Notes: generated by a model not told the origin, from the sequence alone. A DNA stretch of 64,000 nt from Salticus scenicus (GCA_963930645.1 OZ005654.1:265610700-265674699), one strand, 5' to 3'; shown: positions 11,051 through 21,160, numbered from the stretch's first letter. Numbers and translations: made by a program.

Positions 11051-11171
11051 TTACTTTGCGAGCGAGAAAACCTCTACCAATCACAGCGAGAACTTGGGTT
11101 ATTAATAAAGATATGGGATTTTGACGATTCATTTAAGTTTAATGTCCAGCGAAGCGGGCAAAGCCTGCTAG

Positions 11172-11260
11172 TATAATATAACTTTACACTTAACTGCTAT
11201 TTTGTACAGATTTTTTTACAAGTAATTTATAATGAAAATCTATTTTTTATTTTTTAGTAG
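11172..11260 (+). repeat. repeat S, copy 3, right part
   Basis: Continues repeat S after the Helitron: CTTAACTGCTATTTTGTAC and CAAGTAATTTATAATG match copies 1 and 2. Confidence 0.6.
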
Positions 11261-12631
11261 CTTTTTAGTAAAAAAAAAAAAATGTGAACGTTTTTTCTAC
11301 GGCAAAAATGGTGTTTACCTATATATCTTGTAATATGAAGCTATGTTCTCATGGATGACCTATTGATATACAGTATTAAAATATCCCAATTTCACCAAAA
11401 AGATCATAAATCTCAGAACTCTTTACAAAGTTATTGATCACCCATTATTTTATTGAAGTGAGTATTTCTTTTCATCATTCTCGTGTTTCTCAATTACTTT
11501 ATATGAGAAAATGTTATAATACAATAAATTATTCTCACACTTCTTCTTAATAATAGTTAGATTACTTCTTAAAAATTTTAATGAACATTTTAACTATGCA
11601 TAAAATTTAAAATTTAATATTAATGCAATCTACATATTTAATATTAATAGACAGTATTATCTTTTTATGCTTTTTATCATAACATATTGCAACGTAAACC
11701 ACCACAGCAATAATAAAATTTTCATCTATTCTGTTAAAAAGTTCTTATACTTCTCTTATCAATTATGAATGAGGTATTTTCGAAAGCTATCCAAAAACAC
11801 AGTTTATGTTATCATATTCAACGTTGTCCTTATAAAGAATTCATAAGTTCATGATAATATTACTTAAAGCCGTTGTCACACTTTTAACCTAAAAAGATTT
11901 TAGGAAATGCTGTGCAACGTTTTTTCTAGTTATTTTCAAATTTATACTATTTATAGGTTTTATTTCTCGCCATGTTATGAAAATACATTTTATATAAAGA
12001 TAATATTTAACATGGTAAAACGAAGTGTTAAAATGTTGATAATAAATAATTTTACTACACAGTCTAATATTAAGAAAAACTTATTTTTCAGTTATACTAA
12101 AATATATACGACAACAACTACATAATTATTTAGATAAAGCTAAATTTTATGTTTTTCCTAATATTTTAAATTCAAGATATCAAATAGAACTTTTCACTTC
12201 ATACTTAATACAATCTGATTAACAAATAACAATAAATAAATAAATAAAATAAACAAGCAATTAAATGAATAGATATAAAATATAAAATATACATATAGAT
12301 AAATTAATTACAAGTAAAAAGGACACAGAAATAATAATAAAACTGAAATTATATATATATATATATATGGAAAAAACAAATTCATCATTCTTATTAGAAA
12401 AGATGCAATAATCAATCAAGTCATTTCAACTGGACATATTTATTATCATAGTAATAAGGCTGGGGTTTTCTTTCGTAAAGAGGAGCCAGTACACTATTTT
12501 AGTAGACTACATTACATAGTACACGTTATTGCAGTAACAACAGAATTAAAGAGATCCATCACACATTTGTTTATCACTTCTACGACGAAAATAATCTGGT
12601 GTGTCACTCACACGGCTTTCTCTTACCCTGG
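11261..12631. other. AT-rich DNA without identified genes
   Basis: Poly-A and TA tracts (11270-11282, 12352-12368). The 72-codon frame 11907-12125 is AT-rich, with no motif. Nothing else assigned. Confidence 0.5.
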
Positions 12632-12965
12632 AATATTATACTATAAATACAGGTTGGAGATTAAGAGGTAAGATAACGAGTACTGTTCTGTAAACCTATG
12701 TTAAACAATTAATATTAGGCTTCGGAAGAGTTTTATATGATAATTAATTCTTTGCGAGGGGAGCTACCGCCACCTCTCACACATATTTACCGCCCCCCTC
12801 AACCCCCCGTTTTATTAACGCGCCTACATTTATATAGAATTTAATTTGGTTATTAAAAAATAATTCTGTTTAAAAAAAAATAATTTATTAAATTTATTAT
12901 TTAAATAAATTATCTTTTATGATAATGTAGACGAGTTCCATATTAAAGAAGTAGTATAACACTAA
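12632..12965 (+). repeat. dispersed repeat R, second copy, left segment
   Basis: Aligns with 4232-4605 (landmarks ACTATAAATACAGGTT, GGAAGAGTTTTATATGATAATTA, CCCCCTCAA-CCCCC). It is broken by the Gypsy element at 12971. Confidence 0.75.
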
Positions 12966-12970
12966 ATGCA
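12966..12970. repeat. target-site duplication of Gypsy element (left)
   Basis: ATGCA, matched by ATGCC at 16847-16851: a 5-bp duplication with one later substitution. The uninterrupted paralogue of R has a single 5-bp equivalent at this point. Confidence 0.75.
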
Positions 12971-13329
12971 TGTAATGCCGGCGAGTCCCACACCTTTATG
13001 GTATCCCCTGTGGAGGGGAAAAGATATCATTGCAACCCTAAAAGGGGTCAAGAGGGATGCTGAGAGAAGCATCAGTGAATGTGTGTGAGCTGGTTTTCAA
13101 GAAACAGAGGAGGTTGCCCTGCCGGTCTCTAGCTCTAATCTGTTATTATTGTTTGTGCACTATAAGAGTGCAAGAAAGCTGCTTTAATCTTCAAATAGAT
13201 CTTTGTATATATAAGTGTGTAAATATTTATTAAATACTGCAATTGTTAGTGAGATCAGTGACTGTTTGTCTGGAAACATTTTCCCCACACCTACACGTAC
13301 CTCGACGAACCAAACATCAAGCTCCTACA
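12971..13329 (+). repeat. 5' LTR of Gypsy element
   Basis: Starts TGTAATGCCGG and ends CTCCTACA; same length as the 3' LTR. It holds a CTATAAGAG TATA-like box and AAATAGATC...TATTAAATA near the expected poly-A site. An internal palindromic stretch (GAGGGATGCTGAGAGAAGC) is conserved between LTRs. Confidence 0.92.
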
Positions 13330-13330
13330 C

Positions 13331-13348
13331 TGGCGCATCCGGCAGGAT
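13331..13348 (+). other. primer-binding site
   Basis: TGGCGCATCCGGCAGGAT, one base after the 5' LTR; the leading TGG is what a tRNA 3' CCA end would pair with. I did not identify the priming tRNA. Confidence 0.65.
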
Positions 13349-13444
13349 CGAGGTAAGAAGAGTCTTATCTTGTTTATGTTTTGGGGGAAAATAAGAATGA
13401 AAAGTGACTGTTGTTGAAACATAAATTTTAAAGAATTTGCCTAC

Positions 13445-13753
13445 ATGGCCGAAATTTTTCATGTGAAAGGTCTAAGAAAGGAAGATTTAATCGCGGTCGC
13501 GGAAGAAATAGGTGTTAGCACCACGTTAGACCTGAAAATAAAGGATCTGAAAGAGAAAATTTTGAAATCCGATGAATTTAAACTATTACCTGATTTTGTA
13601 GCTGAATTCATCATTACTACCGTAGAAGATCGCAAGCAAAGAGAAGAGCATATTAGAGCATTGGAGCTTGCTAGAGCTCAAGGCTCAAGCCCTAGGCCGG
13701 AACCTGTCCAGCGTAGTGGAAGGGATGATTTAGATCGGATAATTAAACGATAA
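13445..13753 (+). pseudogene. gag: Gypsy gag N-terminal segment
   Basis: 102-codon frame starting with ATG 115 bp after the LTR. The first 45 residues (KGLRKEDLIAVAEEIG...) form the small helix-rich SAP-like N-terminus seen in many arthropod Gypsy Gag proteins. Residues 60-100 are charged and helical. It ends at a stop after DRIIKR. Homology then continues in another frame (13753-13844: a capsid piece with LERAFKTK) and in a third from 13845, so this copy has suffered two frameshifts. Codon use is less AT-rich than the flanks. Role in an intact element: particle assembly in the cytoplasm. Confidence 0.8.
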
Positions 13754-13844
13754 GGTCGCTAACGATTCCTTGTCCTTCAAAACCAGAGTTGTGGTATTTG
13801 TTCTTCACAACTCTGGAACGCGCATTTAAGACGAAAGTATTCAA

Positions 13845-14510
13845 GCCGAAATTTTGTTAAATTTATTAGGCGAAAAAGCTGCCAATATTTTAGATTATAT
13901 TAACGATGAAGAGATTAAAGACTATGAAAAAATAAAAACACTCGTGTTGCGAGAATTCGTACCAACAGCACCAAATTGTTTGCAGCATTTCAATACAGCT
14001 AAAAGGCAGGTGGGCGAGACATACATGCAATTCTCATCTCGTCTTAAAACGACGTTCGACTATTACCTCCGATTAAGAAAATGCGAGGATTTTGATACTT
14101 TGCGTGATTTGATAGTAGCGGATAACCTATTTTCTACTTTAGATCCAGAAATGCAAACGCATATAGGCATACGACAGGGTGACAATTGGTTTAGACCTAT
14201 AGAAATGAGCAAGGATTGCGATAACTTTGATACGTCCCGAGGCAAGTCAATACACAAACAAAATTTTTCAGAGAATGCAAAACAACGCGATACGGTAGAA
14301 TCATTAGATATGGGAAAAGAGCAAAGATGCATTCCTCCTCATTTGCGTACACCCAAAAACCAGTCGAGTTATGCTTATTAACCTAGAACCAAATCTTGTT
14401 ACTCTTGCGGATCTAATTCCCACTTACAGCGTGACTGCGATAAACGAAAACAAAATTTTAATAGTGAAAATGTTAAATCGGAGCAAAATAATAGCGAAAT
14501 ATTTACCGCG
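13845..14510 (+). pseudogene. gag: Gypsy gag capsid C-terminus and CCHC zinc knuckle
   Basis: A frame opening with ILLNLLGEKAANIL, then VLREFVPTA and FSSRLKTTF: the retrotransposon Gag (capsid C-terminal) signature. An in-frame TAA at 14379-14381 interrupts it. Directly after, in the same frame, lies a zinc knuckle C-x2-C-x4-H-x4-C at 14397-14438, the RNA-binding nucleocapsid motif. The frame then runs without a break into the protease domain, so gag and pol were fused or adjacent in one frame here. The single stop is probably decay rather than programmed readthrough, because two frameshifts lie upstream. Confidence 0.82.
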
Positions 14511-15224
14511 GTGGTAAAAACTGAATTTTTAAATTCCCAACTCGCGATTGAACCTTTAGAGCATATTGAAATAATGATTGATGGACGGAACGTGAAAGCA
14601 ATAAAAGATTCTGGCACAAATTTTGCGATTTTTAACCCTTTGGTTCTACCAGATATAGAACTTAAAGAGCAAGGAAAGATAATTCTCACATCAGCTTTTG
14701 GCGAACAGACCGAACCTAAATTATGTAAACTTCCCGTTTCTCTCAGAACGAGCGCAACATCCGTTGACGGACCTCAAGGAATTATCGCCGCGGTGACTAG
14801 AAAACTTTGCGTCCCGTGCTTGCTTCCGCCTAGGATATGGAATTCGTTGAGGGGGCAGTCTAAAGAAAGGGATGAAAAAGAGAGAGAGAGCAGAGATAGC
14901 GGTCAGTTTGTAGAAGGGCGATCTCCTGAAAGTAGAGAAAGAGAAGTCTCGGATTTCGCGGAGGGGGGAATGGAAGCCGATGGGGAAAGTACGTTTTGTA
15001 TTGAAGAGAGGGTCAAAGCTGACCATCTGAAATTCCAGATGCATTGTACGGATTTGGAAGAACGAGGGAGTGAAGGTTCAGGGGGTAGAAAAGCGCTGGA
15101 TAAAACGGTGATGTTGCAACCTAGGGGAGAGGAAGAGGAAAGATTGAACTTAGCTCAAAAAGCGGTCGTATGCAAAACGAAACTAAAGGGAGAGTTCGGG
15201 ATAGTTTCGTTTGGCCTGGGATGA
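14511..15224 (+). pseudogene. pol: Gypsy aspartic protease and linker
   Basis: In frame with the zinc knuckle. After about 30 residues comes the retroviral-type aspartic protease core: hydrophobic strand, then D-S-G at 14607-14615 followed by TNFAIF. That supplies one catalytic Asp per monomer, as in dimeric retropepsins. After roughly 100 residues the protein becomes a highly charged linker (many R, E, K, G; 14860-15200) and stops at 15222-15224. In a complete element reverse transcriptase would follow. Here there is about 75 bp of stop-rich DNA and then the integrase remnant, so the deletion lies at or soon after this point. Confidence 0.75.
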
Positions 15225-15301
15225 GGCATTCTGAAGTGCGTTTGAGACATGTCGCGTGCGCTTAATTATGTTTAGGGGAACAGCATGGGCGGTGTCTGGC
15301 A

Positions 15302-16054
15302 GCTATCGAGTTAAAAACGTTAATGACCAAGGCAATTTATAGTGATTTATCCGATATTTTTATGGGTACTGGGATTCCGAATGTAATTGTTAATGATTGT
15401 GGGATGACTAATGGGGAATTTAATTGGTCGTTTGGTAATTTGAAATCATTACCTTGGGCTGGCGAAATTAGACATTCGTCTTCTAGGAATTTTAAAGCGG
15501 ACGATCAGGCGATTCTATACGCTCGCTGGACCGGTCCTGGCAAAACAGCACGACAATGCTCACAATCTTATGAGATCAAGCCAATTGATGGAAATTTTGA
15601 CTTGATACAGTCGAATAAACAGGGAAAAGCCACCGACTTCAGAATTACCCTCGACGAAAGAGACGTGACTTCATCTTTGTATAGTGTGAAGGAGAATTGG
15701 AAAACTCCTCCAGGGGAAAGCAACTCAGTCTTCGTGCCAATTAAAGCACATAGGGCTCATGTTAAACGTAAACGTATGTTTTTCAACTTCAAAGGATCTA
15801 ATGTTCGAAATGAAAATGTGAACGCGATGGTGACAGACTATATGGAACCTGACTTGGCATACCGCGAGGATGTCACTGAATACCCCAGTGATAGAAGAAA
15901 TCACACGAAACCGTTAATAGTGTCTTCGAAGGAGCTAAAAGTGCTCAATTATATGTTCATTATCAATAAATTAATTTCGTTAGAAATAACATTGTGCTTT
16001 CACCAAAAAAAAGATGGAACTTCAGCTCTCATATGTCTGAACTTGTGGTATTGA
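15302..16054 (+). pseudogene. pol: Gypsy integrase remnant (second catalytic Asp plus C-terminal GPG domain)
   Basis: From 15302 the frame reads as the middle of a DDE integrase core. A GIPNVIVNDCG segment carries the second catalytic Asp (15395-15397). About 30 residues later it jumps to ARWTGPGK (15524-15547), the start of the C-terminal GPY/F-like chromatin- or DNA-contact domain. The first Asp, the catalytic Glu and the H2C2 finger are missing, so there are at least two internal deletions. The remaining frame of about 150 residues is open but has no recognised motif. Non-functional as an integrase. Confidence 0.7.
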
Positions 16055-16477
16055 AAGTGCGAATTCAGACATTGATTAACTATTTAGAGTTAAATGTGTA
16101 TTCATGAACAATTTAGATTTTGATAGACTAAGTGAAATTTGAATCATAGTCTGTATTCGAACTGTTTAATGAACAATTTCAATCAAAACTTTGTGTGCAT
16201 GTGATTTTAAAACTATTTTGTCTGTTGCAGAAAATGAACGTAGCGAAAGAAAATTGTGCAGCATGTGCAACATTTATTTTTATAAGGTTATTATAATTTT
16301 ATTATATTATTTTAATTGCTAATTTCATTATTTAATTGTGGTTTTGTTATCAATATTAATTTATGTACTGTTATTTAGTAGTGTGTGATTTAAATAATAT
16401 TGTGGAGTGGGAGTCTCCGGCATACTTTTATTTTCTCAGATAGTGTCACTCAGGCGGCCGTTAAGAGACACAATCTT
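16055..16477 (+). other. 3' untranslated part of Gypsy element
   Basis: AT-rich, no coding frame. A TTGTCTGTTGCAG string at 16217-16229 looks like a splice acceptor just before an ATG (16234), as used for env-like messages in some elements, but no env frame follows. Confidence 0.45.
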
Positions 16478-16487
16478 GGGGGGGAGG
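16478..16487 (+). other. polypurine tract
   Basis: GGGGGGGAGG immediately before the 3' LTR: the expected plus-strand primer site. Confidence 0.8.
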
Positions 16488-16846
16488 TGTAATGCCGGCG
16501 AGTCCCATACCTTTATGGTATCCCCTGTGGAGGGGAAGAGATGTCATTGCAACCCTAAAAGGGGTCAAGAGGGATGCTGAGAGAAGCATCAGTGAATGTG
16601 TGTGAGCTGGTTTTGAAGAGACGGTGGAGGTTGTCCTGCCGGTCTCTAGCTCTAATCTGTTATTATTGCTTGTGCACTATAAGAGTGCAAGAAAGCTGCT
16701 TTAATCTTCAAATAGATCTTTGTATATATAAGTGTGTAAATATTTATTAAATACTGCAATTGTTAGCGAGATCAGTGACTGTTTATCTGGAAACATTTTC
16801 CCCACACCTACACGTACCTCGACGAAACAAACATCAAGCTCCTACA
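16488..16846 (+). repeat. 3' LTR of Gypsy element
   Basis: 359 bp, same termini as the 5' LTR and about 12 substitutions from it, with no length change. It is followed by ATGCC, the partner of the left ATGCA. Confidence 0.92.
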
Positions 16847-16851
16847 ATGCC

Positions 16852-17121
16852 CAAAGAAAAGTTGAATTTATTCTGAATTTTACATTATTATTATTATTAT
16901 TATTATTGTTAAAAATGAAAAAAATCGATAACTTTATTTTAAATTATCGCAGATCGATGTTTCAACCATTCGTTTTAAAGGTATTCGCGAGCTCTTTGGA
17001 AATATACCCATCATGAATATTTCCTCCCCTCGAGGGAGGACATCTCCCCCAGGGTAGAGGCGAGGCTCCTGCATACACAAAAAAAATGTTTCCCAGTTGA
17101 CTATCTTTATTAAAATATATA
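16852..17121 (+). repeat. dispersed repeat R, second copy, middle segment
   Basis: Resumes the R alignment exactly where the left segment stopped (AAAAATCGATAA...TCGCAGATCGATG; CAGTTGACTATCTT). It then stops at the TA where the Tc1-like element begins. The frame 16732-17016 runs through the LTR and this repeat and is meaningless. Confidence 0.8.
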
Positions 17122-17151
17122 CACTGATGGAAAAAAAAATCCCAACACCAG
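17122..17151. repeat. left terminal inverted repeat of Tc1-like element
   Basis: CACTGATGG followed by nine A and ATCCCAACACCA; mirrored at 18520-18549. The right copy has one extra A in the run. Confidence 0.93.
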
Positions 17152-17362
17152 GCTGGAGCTGTGCTAGATAAACGAAATTTGGTAGGCGTGTTTATACATC
17201 TGAAAGATGACGTCGATTAAAATTTCGAGCTACGCGCATAAGTGTGGCGCTAGTAGCGACACTATGAACATGCAAATGAGGTTTGCTTTAAATAAGCGCT
17301 GTAAGGTTCGTGATCGTTATTTACAGTTGAGATTTGACGTAGTGGGTTAATGTTAGTCAAGG

Positions 17363-18454
17363 ATGCCTCTAAGAAGACGAAGAGGCCATTATCAACAGCT
17401 CACTGAGTTTGAACGAGGTCGTGTAGTAGGGCTACGAGAAGGTGGGTTTTCTTTCCGTGATATTACAGAAAGACTTGGCAGGAATGTATCCAATGTGCAT
17501 GAGTGTTGGCAGCAGTGGTCAAGGGAAAGTACTGCCTCAAGAAGACCGGGTTCCGGGCGGCCACGTGGCACTACTGAGAGGGAAGACCGCCGTGTTCGGC
17601 GTATGGCTGTGGCTAATCCTCCTGCGTCTGCAGCTGAAATTCGAGCTGCAGTTGGCACCACAGTGACACAACGAACTGTTACAAATCGGTTACTTCAAGG
17701 ACAGCTCCGAGCCAGTCACCCTGTAGCGTGCATTCCACTGACTCCAAACCACTGCCGTTTGCGACGTGAGTGGTGTCAAGCTAGAGCTCATTGGAGGACG
17801 CAGTGGCGATCTGTTGTATTTTCTAATGGAAGCCGGTTCTGCCTTGGTCGCAGTGATAGCCGTTTGTTGGTTAGAAGGAGGCCAGGTGAACGCCTGCTAG
17901 CGACCTGTCTGCGGCCTAGACACACAGGGCCTACTCCTGGAGTTATGGTTTGGGGAGCAATTTCGTATGACAGCAGGAGCACTCTCATGGTTATCCCACG
18001 CACCCTGACTGCAAATTTGTACGTCAGTTTAGTGATACAACCTGTTGTGCTGCCATTCATGAACAGCATTCAAGGGGGTGTTTTCCAACAGGATAACGCT
18101 CGCCCTCATACCGCTGTTCTAACCCAACATGCTCTACAGAGGGTCGACATGTTCCCTTGGCCTGCTAGATCACCAGATCTTTCTCCAATCGAGCACGTAT
18201 GGGACATCATTGGACGACAACTCCAGCGTCATCCACAACCAGCATTAACTGTCCCTGCATTGACCGCTCAAGTGCAACAGGCATGGAACTCCATCCCACA
18301 AACTGATATCCGACACCTGTACGACACAATGCATGCACGTTCGCATGCTTGCATTCAAAATTCTGGTGGTTACACCGGTTACTTATGTACCAACATTTCA
18401 CATTTAAAGTGGCTCTTCTCGCCAATGGCTCTACCTGTGATCTTGAAACTTTAA
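17363..18454 (+). CDS. Tc1-like transposase, full-length but catalytic Asp lost
   Basis: 363-codon uninterrupted frame, the normal length for Tc1 transposases. Residues about 10-70: paired-like helix-turn-helix (TEFERGRVVGLREGG), which binds the inverted repeats. A GRPR AT-hook-like motif lies at about residues 66-69, followed by the second HTH. DDE domain: the first catalytic Asp should lie in FSDESRF, but the codons here give FSNGSRF, so residue 155 is Asn (GAT to AAT) and the conserved Glu two further on (residue 156) is Gly. The second Asp is present at residue 244 (QQDNARPH) and the Glu at 277 (SPIEHVWD). Thirty-two residues separate them by my count, against 34 in classical Tc1; the shorter spacing may be usual for this subfamily. 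The C-terminus runs on past the usual end almost to the right inverted repeat. Open but very likely inactive, so it could act as a DNA-binding competitor if expressed. Confidence 0.92.
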   Translation: MPLRRRRGHYQQLTEFERGRVVGLREGGFSFRDITERLGRNVSNVHECWQQWSRESTASRRPGSGRPRGTTEREDRRVRRMAVANPPASAAEIRAAVGTTVTQRTVTNRLLQGQLRASHPVACIPLTPNHCRLRREWCQARAHWRTQWRSVVFSNGSRFCLGRSDSRLLVRRRPGERLLATCLRPRHTGPTPGVMVWGAISYDSRSTLMVIPRTLTANLYVSLVIQPVVLPFMNSIQGGVFQQDNARPHTAVLTQHALQRVDMFPWPARSPDLSPIEHVWDIIGRQLQRHPQPALTVPALTAQVQQAWNSIPQTDIRHLYDTMHARSHACIQNSGGYTGYLCTNISHLKWLFSPMALPVILKL

Positions 18455-18519
18455 TCAATTAAATATGTTACCTAGACAAATGTATTGCTGAAATTTCATT
18501 ACTGTACAATAATTTTTTC

Positions 18520-18549
18520 TTGGTGTTGGGATTTTTTTTTCCATCAGTC
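18520..18549. repeat. right terminal inverted repeat of Tc1-like element
   Basis: TGGTGTTGGGAT, T-run, CCATCAGT; reverse of the left end. Confidence 0.93.
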
Positions 18550-18620
18550 TATATATATTTGTTTCAATTCGTTTAGTGCAGTCTATAGATGTTAAACTCT
18601 ACTTTCTGCAATTTCCCCCA
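18550..18620 (+). repeat. dispersed repeat R, second copy, right segment
   Basis: TTAGTGCAGTCTATAGATG and TTAAACTCTACTT match 4882-4912 and finish the interrupted R copy. Confidence 0.8.
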
Positions 18621-18739
18621 TAGACGTAATGTATTTGAATATTTTTGAGTGTCTCTCTACACGAACCATTTGCTTCATCTCAACGAAAAGCTTAGTGTAG
18701 CATCCCTATATGATGCACATTTAAAATATCGAGTTTGGA

Positions 18740-18946
18740 ATTTCTGCTGCTTTTTGTTCTTGATATGTGCTGATAACAGACATACAGACAGATAGATAGA
18801 CACAAGGACAGGCACACAGACCATTCGCTAAAAACATAATTTCCGTATTCAGGGGACCTCAGAACATGTAAATATAACAAAAACTCACGTTCGAAAATTT
18901 GACCCTAAAACGATAATTTCTCGACCCTATGGGTAAGAGAAAGTAA
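18740..18946 (+). repeat. dispersed repeat D, copy 2
   Basis: A GACAGATAGATAGACA low-complexity lead followed by the D landmarks (CGCTAAAAACA, GGGACCTCAGAACATG, TTCGAAAATTTGACC, TAAGAGAAAGTAAAA). It follows repeat R, as in the 4-5.5-kb copy. Confidence 0.6.
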
Positions 18947-19593
18947 AAAAGGCATTATTTTAAGGATGCAAGCACTTTTATATGAGGGAAAATGGAGAGA
19001 GGCGAGGGACTTTTTCTCCTACTGACGTAATATCACATGATAAAAAAGGTGTAACTTAGTGCTTTTTAATTCTTCTATTTGCTTCTTCCTTTTCAGACAG
19101 GGCGTTGACCAAGTCTAAAAGGATATTTTTGGCCTGGAGGGAAAAAGACAATTTGTAAGAAATTCGAAAATATATATATATATATATATATATATTTTCC
19201 TAACGGTTATTTTTTATAAAGCGAAATGAAAGTTTCGATTTGCAAAAAACAAATTTAAATCATTATTAAAGAATATATTAATTAATATAAAAAGACCTAA
19301 TTAGAGGATTTTTTATTATATATATATTTATTCATATATATGTTTTTTTTTTTTTTTTTTTTTTTAGTTAATGCATGTTTTTATTATAATGTTTCTTTCA
19401 ACTATAATCTTCGGATACTTTTTCCTGCGAATTTAAATTAAGAGCAATATATATCTGACTTAAGTTATTATAAAACAAATGTTACTTTACTACTGATTGC
19501 CTGCTGTTTTTGAATTACTAGAAATGTCTTTTTATAACCCCAAAAGGTCTTGTCGACACAACCGTGTAGTTTTATCTAGCTCTCTCAGAAACT

Positions 19594-19690
19594 AGCATGG
19601 ACATGGTCTAAGGCACCTCAGAGAGTGAGTGATTCCCACGAAGGCAATCCACACAGACCTAGAACGGTTGAGTAACCATTTTACTATAAC
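19594..19690 (+). repeat. tRNA-related SINE-like fragment
   Basis: TGGTCTAAGGCA at 19604-19615 is a good polymerase III box A of the Leu/Ser-tRNA type. A B box is not convincing (GGCAATCC-like at 19642). Probably a decayed SINE, not a working tRNA: no acceptor stem closes. Confidence 0.3.
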
Positions 19691-21102
19691 ACTTTCACTT
19701 TTAGAAAATAATAATTATATTAATATTAATAAAATTAAATACTAATTTTTTCCGAAGTTCAAATTTTTGCAAATTCATTTCAAAATTGCATGGAAAATAC
19801 CATGAAAACATGAAAAATGCAATTACAAGGGTATAAACAAACAGAACTGACAAAGAAAATTAAATTAGGAAATTAGTAGTAAATTAGAAAAAGGTAATTG
19901 TATCAATTAGTAGTATGGTTAATCAGCGGACGGGGCATTTCATTTTGAAGCCTTCAACTCTATTCATATCGCAGACAAGGCATCCCTAAGACATATGCAA
20001 GATTACCTCAGGGTTTTCTGAGAAGAAGGTGTTACTGTTGTACTGAGAAGAGTATTACTGTTTCAAATTTAATGTTTGAAAGGTTGAATTCATTGAATTC
20101 TAAAAAAACAAAATGATGGAACTTTTTATAGTTTTTTCGCGAATTCAGACATTCCCTAATGTATGTATGGATATGTAGACGTATATCTTTCATGTCAGCA
20201 TTGCAAATCATTTACCTGAAGAGTGATCAAATTATCTCATAAAAAACACGACTGTTTTTACTTATTTAATTTTATTCGCATGTTTATTATACGTTTCAAA
20301 AGAATATAAGAAATATTATAGAAGAATATGGAAATAAAAATTGTCACTTTCAGATGCATGAAGAAATATATTTCGAGCATAATAATGATAATATTAAAAA
20401 TTATCAGTAAGAAAATAGTTATTTCGTAGATATATATATATATATATATATGTACATATATAAAGATATTTTAAAATCTTATTTTGTATTAAAAAATAAA
20501 AGTATTGGTGTTAAGGTATAAGATAAAGGTCTATTCTATTATAAGGGTTATATTTGAATTATGTTTTTCTCGTGATATTAAATTGCAATATAATTTTGAT
20601 GATTAGATATTTAAATGTTCTGAATAATTATATTTCTGCATAATAGAATTTTTCTTTTTCATAAAACAGAGAACAATTATTTTTGAGAATATGAAAACAA
20701 AGTACCTTGTTATTTGATTGTTTATTTGGTTTATAGTAAAAAACAAAAGAATATTTCTAAATAAAATTAAATTTGCTTGTCATTTTCAAATAATTTTATG
20801 TTGATAAATATTTTTCAATATTACTATTACGGTAATTTTTTTAATTTTTATCGCTGATAAGTTTGAATAATTTTATTGTTTAAGGATAAATTCTATATGG
20901 ATTTATTCTTAATGTTTTAAAAGGAAAAACGTTAAGTGATATGATATTTTCTTTTTGAAAATATAATAATAATAAAGAATATCGAAAAAGTTTTTTTTTT
21001 TATTTTATTTTAATAGTAATTTTTAAGAAATAAAAAGCGCGCGTTCAAAACGAAAAAAAAAAAAAACAAAAAAAACAAAAAAAAAAACACTATATTTAAA
21101 GG

Positions 21103-21160
21103 GGACTAATGTGAAAGTTGTACCTCACCGGACTAATGTGCAAGTTGCACCGAACGAACA
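21103..21160 (+). repeat. two-unit relative of the ACTAATGTGAAAGTTG minisatellite
   Basis: GGACTAATGTG-AAGTTG-ACC occurs twice with a period near 28 bp. It resembles the G-rich minisatellite units at 28912-29052 (GGACTCATGTCAAAGTTG), so the motif is dispersed. Confidence 0.45.

Larger units (their letters stand above)
9040..11171 (+). mobile_element. non-autonomous Helitron-like element (Helentron/DINE style)
   Basis: The left end begins TCTATCTATATTAATAAAATC after an A. The right end has a GCGGGC-AAA-GCCTGC hairpin and ends CTAG immediately before T. TC...CTAG termini, a subterminal 3' hairpin and A/T insertion without target duplication are the Helitron hallmarks. It carries three internal minisatellites (9215-9620, 9790-10110, 10803-11050), as DINE-1-type elements often do, plus a (GT)n tract at 9161-9190. 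No Rep/helicase coding region is present, so it must have been moved in trans. Repeat S on the two sides re-joins when it is removed. The 5' boundary could instead be 9044. Confidence 0.75.
12971..16846 (+). mobile_element. Ty3/Gypsy LTR retrotransposon, internally deleted
   Basis: A 3876-bp element with two complete 359-bp LTRs, a primer-binding site, a gag-protease region, a short integrase remnant and a polypurine tract. Reverse transcriptase, RNase H and the integrase N-terminus and most of its core are absent, so it cannot reverse-transcribe itself. The LTRs differ at about 12 of 359 positions (by eye), so insertion was not very recent. Gag is broken by two frameshifts and one stop. It inserted into repeat R, leaving a 5-bp target duplication. 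Confidence 0.9.
17122..18549 (+). mobile_element. Tc1-like DNA transposon
   Basis: 1428 bp bounded by TA (17120-17121 and 18550-18551). Terminal inverted repeats of about 29 bp (ACTGATGG, A-run, ATCCCAACACCA) are nearly perfect; the outermost base differs between ends. It contains one transposase frame and lies inside repeat R, whose paralogue at 4.85 kb lacks it. Size, TA duplication and short inverted repeats are those of Tc1/mariner elements. Confidence 0.93.

Noticed and set aside
14721..15044. Minus-strand 107-codon frame (and 14063-14332, 14399-14689)
   Set aside because: Antisense shadows of the Gypsy gag-protease frame, which carries the recognisable motifs.
16217..16240. Splice acceptor for an env-like frame in the Gypsy element
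   Set aside because: No open frame follows the ATG; the region is short and AT-rich.
19594..19690. Functional tRNA-Leu gene
   Set aside because: Only the A box is good; no acceptor stem or B box, so at best a SINE relic.
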